Positions 8,391-11,424 of a DNA stretch of 11,424 bases are shown piece after piece (within the stretch, counting starts at the first letter, position 1; the number at the start of each line of letters is the position of its first letter). Both the position numbers and the translations under genes were made by a program. Under the pieces are notes generated by a model. The model worked only from the letters and a program-made list of their open reading frames with translations, searched no databases and was not told the origin of the DNA. Origin of the DNA: Smittium culicis (Eukaryota; Kickxellomycota; Harpellomycetes; Harpellales; Legeriomycetaceae); contig LSSN01004947.1 in NCBI GenBank assembly GCA_001970855.1, positions 1-11,424 on the forward strand, read 5' to 3'.

Positions 8391-10307
8391 GGATGAGATC
8401 AATGGCCTGTTTGGAGATGCCTTGGGCCTCGAAGGTACTCCGCTGATCCTCCACGCCATAAGGTACCAACTCTTGTTCTCTGTCATGGGGGATTTTCCGC
8501 TTTTGGGATCCGGAACGACCTGTGTTGCTTCTATTGGCATCGGTGTTCTCACAGACATTGATAATAGGTCTGGATACCATATCGCCGACTTCCACATTGG
8601 GGTCACCAAAGTTATAGTCAGTTTCTCTCGTTTGACCTTCATGACAGTCTGAGAGATCAGATTCCACGGCGGGCAGCAGTACGGGTTCTTCCATCTCGAC
8701 CATTTGATCATCAATGAGTTCTGTCCTACTGCATCCTTGTCTAAGAACCAGCTGTAGTATGGAACTACTTTCTTGTTGGTCTTGCTGGCAAACATGTCCA
8801 CATCGTGGGGTCCCCATGTTTCGTTGATCTGATTGAATGTTTCTATGGAAAGTGACCATTCTGTCTGAGCCGTCAACCGGCTCGGTGCGTCTGCGGGGTT
8901 CAATGTCGATGGTACATACGTCACTTGAGGACGTGTGTTGGTATCCATGCAGTGTATCCATATTTTTTCTGCTATCTCCAGGAGCTTTGGAGAAGTAGTT
9001 CCGCCATGCTTCCTCATGTACGCCAAGGATGTTGTGTTGTCTGAGTAGACCAACACTGAGTGACCAACAACACCTGGGAGCCGGAGTGCATATAATATGG
9101 TCAATAGCTCTTTGGCGTTGATATGTATCGGTTCCAGGGATGGACTCCACCGACCAGAGTAGGAACGGGAGCCCACAACTACCCCCCATGCTGTGTCGCT
9201 GGCATCTGTAAAGATTTCCAGTTCTGGAACTTCCGGTAGGAATGATTGGCCATTCCATTTGACCAGATGGTCCCTCCAGAATAGGAGGTTCTCCAGGGCA
9301 GGTCGAGTCAGGTGGACGGTCGATGTCCATGAACTCAACGACTTGAACATGTCGTTCTTGAGTTCCAGTAATCTCCTGAGCATGAGGCGACCCGGTAAAA
9401 GCGCCACTGACATGGCTTGAGCTTTTCCTATGAAGCTTGCCAATCCCCTGAGGGTGGTCTTCCCGGCGTTTACAAGCTTGCTGGCTTCCCGGCGGAGGTC
9501 CCGGACCTTGGATGACGGTACCTTGAGAGTCATTTCTCGTGAATTGATGTTCATTCCCAGGTGGTTGATCGACTGTGTCGGAATAGTTTCTGACTTCTCT
9601 TGGTTTACTATGTATCCAAGTTCTGATAGCTTGGCTTGGATCATGGTTGTGTGTTGGTTGCAAATATCCTTGGACTCTCCTATGATCAGGAGGTCGTCCA
9701 AGTATGCCACCATCCTGATCCCCTGTTCTCGTGCCCAAGTAAGAACTGGTCGCAACACCTTGGTGAAAGTGTGTGGTGATAGAGATAGACCGAATGGAAG
9801 TACCCTGAACTGATACTGTCGGCCATTCCACACGAAGCGCAGGAACTTGCGGCATGCCTTGTGTATCAGTATGTGTAGAAATGCGTCCTTCAGGTCCAGG
9901 GATGTCATGAAATCCTTGCGACGAATCAGCTTGCAAATTGAGTTGAGCGACTCCATCTTGAAGTTTTTCTCTTGAACAAACTCGTTCAGGTTTCTCAGAT
10001 CCAATACTGGTCTCAAATCTCCGGTCTTCTTCGGGATACAGAAGAGTTGACTGTAAAATCCCGGGCTCTTCCGATCGATATCTTCGATTGCTTTCTTGCT
10101 CAACAGGTTGGCCACCTCTTCTGTCAGGACCCTGCTGGCCTCTCGGCTCAGCTTTCTCTTGTAACGGTGAGGGTGTGTTGTCAACGGCGGGATTCTTTCT
10201 GGGGTTTTGAAGGGTATATGAAACCCCTTCCCCACGATGTTCTTGACCCACGTGTTGTCCGTAAGTCGGTCCCAGGCTTTCCTGAACATCGCGAGTCGCC
10301 CTCCCAC
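8388..10307 (-). CDS. Reverse transcriptase / RNase H / DAM-like polyprotein of the DIRS-like element
   Basis: It copies element RNA into DNA and degrades the RNA strand. Numbering is from the GTG at 10307 (639 codons). The DIRS-typical GGRLAMFRKAW block is at 2-12. RT motifs follow: LDLKDAF with D138 (motif A), LPFGLSLSP at 170-178 (motif B) and AYLDDLL with D204/D205 (motif C). RNase H carboxylates are D368 (FTDAS), E400 (NAKEL), D423 (YSDN) and D473 (LNPADAPSR). The post-RNase H region with WGPHDVDMFAS (498-508) and CCPPWNLI (544-551) corresponds to the part of DIRS elements described as adenine-methyltransferase-like; whether it is catalytic is unclear. The frame is open upstream to 10403, within the end of gag, with no ATG before 10289, which lies inside the conserved GGRL block. 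Translation therefore probably starts by -1 frameshift from gag or at a non-ATG codon. No premature stops. Confidence 0.95.
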   Translation of the reverse strand: MGGRLAMFRKAWDRLTDNTWVKNIVGKGFHIPFKTPERIPPLTTHPHRYKRKLSREASRVLTEEVANLLSKKAIEDIDRKSPGFYSQLFCIPKKTGDLRPVLDLRNLNEFVQEKNFKMESLNSICKLIRRKDFMTSLDLKDAFLHILIHKACRKFLRFVWNGRQYQFRVLPFGLSLSPHTFTKVLRPVLTWAREQGIRMVAYLDDLLIIGESKDICNQHTTMIQAKLSELGYIVNQEKSETIPTQSINHLGMNINSREMTLKVPSSKVRDLRREASKLVNAGKTTLRGLASFIGKAQAMSVALLPGRLMLRRLLELKNDMFKSLSSWTSTVHLTRPALENLLFWRDHLVKWNGQSFLPEVPELEIFTDASDTAWGVVVGSRSYSGRWSPSLEPIHINAKELLTILYALRLPGVVGHSVLVYSDNTTSLAYMRKHGGTTSPKLLEIAEKIWIHCMDTNTRPQVTYVPSTLNPADAPSRLTAQTEWSLSIETFNQINETWGPHDVDMFASKTNKKVVPYYSWFLDKDAVGQNSLMIKWSRWKNPYCCPPWNLISQTVMKVKREKLTITLVTPMWKSAIWYPDLLSMSVRTPMPIEATQVVPDPKSGKSPMTENKSWYLMAWRISGVPSRPKASPNRPLISS

Positions 10308-10359
10308 TGGAGGGTCTGTAAGGGAACCTAGTGGCTCCCTCTTCCTCTCCCTCTGACAC
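8389..10359 (-). other. Long upstream extension of the YR frame overlapping the whole RT gene
   Basis: The recombinase frame stays open for 657 codons upstream of its internal ATG, up to an ATG at 10359 inside the end of gag, fully covering the RT/RNase H gene in another frame. The predicted extension is hydrophilic, rich in R, G, Q, S, P and E, begins MSEGEEEGATRFPYRPSSGR, and shows no domain I recognise except its last 30 or so residues, which resemble the start of DIRS recombinases. As I recall, extensive overlap of the RT and recombinase ORFs is also described in DIRS-1. It may be a by-product of composition, a translated disordered leader, or a relic of how the recombinase is expressed. 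Confidence 0.5.
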
Positions 10360-11149
10360 TTCCCCTTCCCCTGTTGGGAAACCCCGTGGTATAATGGGTT
10401 TTGTCAGAATTTTGGCCAGATTGTTGAGTCGGCGCCGTTGCGGTGGTACTGGCTGGATTTTGGTATACTCCGTACTGCTGGCGCCTCTGAAAGGGTTTGC
10501 GAAGCCTGGTCCTTTTGACTGGCTTTATTGTAGCGATCGCCTTGTCCAATTGTTCTTGGTCGAATAATGGTTTTGTCGTTGTTCCCACCAGCTGTTGTGG
10601 CTTTCCCGGAATGCTCATGGCCTGGTATACATTCTCCATCCGGTTCTGAGAAATATTTGTCGCAATATTGGCTAGAATTAGCCTCATCGCGCTTGCGAGG
10701 GCTACGCCCTCGTCTTCCTTAGCACACTCGGCGTCCTCTCTGTACTTTCGGTAAACAAAATTGTCCAAGGGTCTGGTTGCTTGGGCCAATGCGATCTGAA
10801 TGCCATATAGAGTAGCATCAGTCTTCTTCGCTGCGCTCGTGATGTTTTCGTTGAGCGGCGGTGGGGAGTAGTTCATTGTACTACTTCTCGGACAGGCTTG
10901 AATAACTTCTTTGGTTTCTTCTTCACACCCGATTGATTTATAGAAGTCCTCTTCAATGTGTGGCATTATGTCTATAAGCCCTTGAGGTACTTTGAGGTCT
11001 ACGATTGGTGGTCTGGTAACGTAATTTTCGTCAACCTCCTGCATATCCACATCTCTCGGGAGCGCCCTCTCCTTTCTTAATTCTTGGACTTCCATTTTTA
11101 AACCATTTATTAGCCCGGCTAGGCTATTAAAATCGATTGTATCCGACAT
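10328..11149 (-). CDS. Gag-like protein (ORF1) of the DIRS-like element
   Basis: Probable RNA-binding structural protein that assembles with element RNA. It has 273 residues. There is a possible short N-terminal coiled coil (LAGLINGLKMEVQELRKER, about 10-28), an acidic middle, a helical segment around 112-176 with RPLDNFVYRKYRED (126-139) that resembles DIRS/Ngaro Gag proteins in style, a basic tract at 209-224 and an RG-rich tail (RGRGSVRGRGRGSH, 260-273). No CCHC zinc knuckle is seen, as is usual for this group; the RG tail probably binds RNA instead. It starts 61 nt inside the 5' terminal repeat and ends with TAG at 10330-10328. Its 3' end overlaps the open RT frame (-1) and the ATG at 10359 of the recombinase frame. 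Assignment rests mainly on position and composition. Confidence 0.85.
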   Translation of the reverse strand: MSDTIDFNSLAGLINGLKMEVQELRKERALPRDVDMQEVDENYVTRPPIVDLKVPQGLIDIMPHIEEDFYKSIGCEEETKEVIQACPRSSTMNYSPPPLNENITSAAKKTDATLYGIQIALAQATRPLDNFVYRKYREDAECAKEDEGVALASAMRLILANIATNISQNRMENVYQAMSIPGKPQQLVGTTTKPLFDQEQLDKAIATIKPVKRTRLRKPFQRRQQYGVYQNPASTTATAPTQQSGQNSDKTHYTTGFPNRGRGSVRGRGRGSH

Positions 11150-11210
11150 TGGATTGAAAATTGGTTTGATAAAGATAAATATTATGACTATCTTTTAATT
11201 GCTGGTAGTG
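11150..11210 (-). other. 5' untranslated spacer between ITR and gag
   Basis: Sixty-one AT-rich bases between the inner edge of the 5' terminal repeat and the gag ATG, with no upstream ATG and with an A-rich start context (ATCCA-ATG). It is probably part of the element's leader RNA. No tRNA primer-binding site is recognisable, consistent with DIRS elements, which do not use tRNA priming next to an LTR. Confidence 0.6.
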
Positions 11211-11411
11211 TACCTTTGCGAAAGAAAAGATGATAATATATCACAAAGACGTACTTCAGTTCACATTTTATACAAAAATTTTATTCATTTCAAGTTTAAA
11301 ATATCTATTTTAAACTAAAGTAATTCTATTTTTAGATTTCATAAAAATGTATAATTTGTAAATTTCGATGTTTTAATAATAAAGATGATAACACTTAATA
11401 TGACCCCATCC
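11211..11411 (-). repeat. 5' inverted terminal repeat of the DIRS-like element (201 bp)
   Basis: Reverse complement of 7145-7341 except for a 4-bp CTTT insertion (sense orientation) near its inner end. It lies upstream of gag and should contain the element promoter; TATA-like AT-rich words are present, but none stands out. Confidence 0.95.
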
Positions 11412-11424
11412 AATGACGTATAAT
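11412..11424 (-). repeat. Outer extension of the 5' terminal repeat
   Basis: Thirteen bases, AATGACGTATAAT on the plus strand, outside the shared repeat and different from the 50-base extension at the other end. They are copied as reverse complement in the ICR, which fixes the end of the element at 11424, the last base of the window. Confidence 0.85.

Larger units (their letters stand above)
7095..11424 (-). mobile_element. Complete DIRS-like tyrosine-recombinase retrotransposon
   Basis: A 4,330-bp element with inverted terminal repeats, a gag-like ORF, an RT/RNase H ORF with DAM-like region, a tyrosine recombinase ORF and an internal complementary region, in that order on the minus strand. 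This matches the DIRS-1 group: no DDE integrase and no protease domain are seen, and there are inverted, not direct, terminal repeats. The ends are defined by the ICR, which copies both termini as reverse complement. Both outer ends carry AAT on the plus strand (7095-7097 and 11422-11424), consistent with integration without a long target duplication. All three ORFs lack premature stops and the terminal repeats are nearly identical, so the copy looks young and possibly functional. The coding part is close to 45-50% G+C against about 20% in the flank, which marks it as an insertion. The right flank lies outside the window, so the right boundary rests on the ICR match alone. Confidence 0.95.

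Noticed and set aside
7841..10567. Several plus-strand open frames opposite the retrotransposon genes
   Set aside because: They lie antisense to well-supported gag, RT and YR sequence and show no independent motifs.
7095..11424. LTR retrotransposon or Crypton alternative
   Set aside because: Terminal repeats are inverted, there is no DDE integrase or protease, and RT/RNase H is present, which excludes Crypton and standard Ty3 or Ty1 elements. Presence of an ICR and inverted ends argues against the split direct repeats of Ngaro and PAT.

Overview
The window looks like nuclear DNA from a fungus, probably an early-diverging (zygomycete-grade) lineage with a very AT-rich genome. The evidence is an intron-free translation elongation factor 1-alpha coding sequence with fungal wording and the opisthokont insertion, long non-coding DNA that is about 80% A+T by eye, and a DIRS-type tyrosine-recombinase retrotransposon. 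I cannot name the species from the sequence.

Layout. Positions 1-1352 (minus strand) hold the translation elongation factor 1-alpha gene. It is complete at its 5' end and loses roughly its last eight codons at the window edge. Its leader (about 1353-1530) carries a plausible 116-nt 5'-UTR intron, with a TATA-like box further upstream. Positions 1580-2300 are moderately AT-rich and hold no convincing gene. Positions 2300-7094 are a very AT-rich intergenic stretch with homopolymer runs, a 22-bp perfect palindrome and a few hairpins, but no gene I can support.

Positions 7095-11424 are one apparently complete DIRS-like retrotransposon of 4,330 bp, read on the minus strand. In reading order it has a 5' inverted terminal repeat, a gag-like ORF, an RT/RNase H ORF with a conserved post-RNase H (DAM-like) region, a tyrosine recombinase ORF, an internal complementary region (ICR) and a 3' inverted terminal repeat. 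The two terminal repeats are identical apart from a 4-bp indel. The ICR is an exact complement of the outer 69 bp of one end and the outer 33 bp of the other, and the two blocks overlap by the trinucleotide ATT. This is the signature of elements that replicate through a circle-junction intermediate and integrate with a tyrosine recombinase, not a DDE integrase. The window ends exactly on the last base of the element.

How the parts work together: the Gag-like protein would package the RNA, RT/RNase H would copy it, the ICR would template restoration of the two non-identical ends, and the recombinase would insert the circular product. The three ORFs lie in three frames, each shifted -1 from the one before. 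The recombinase frame stays open through the whole RT gene, and the RT stop overlaps an internal recombinase ATG as TAATG. The most interesting questions concern how RT and recombinase are expressed and whether the 657-codon overlapping frame is translated.
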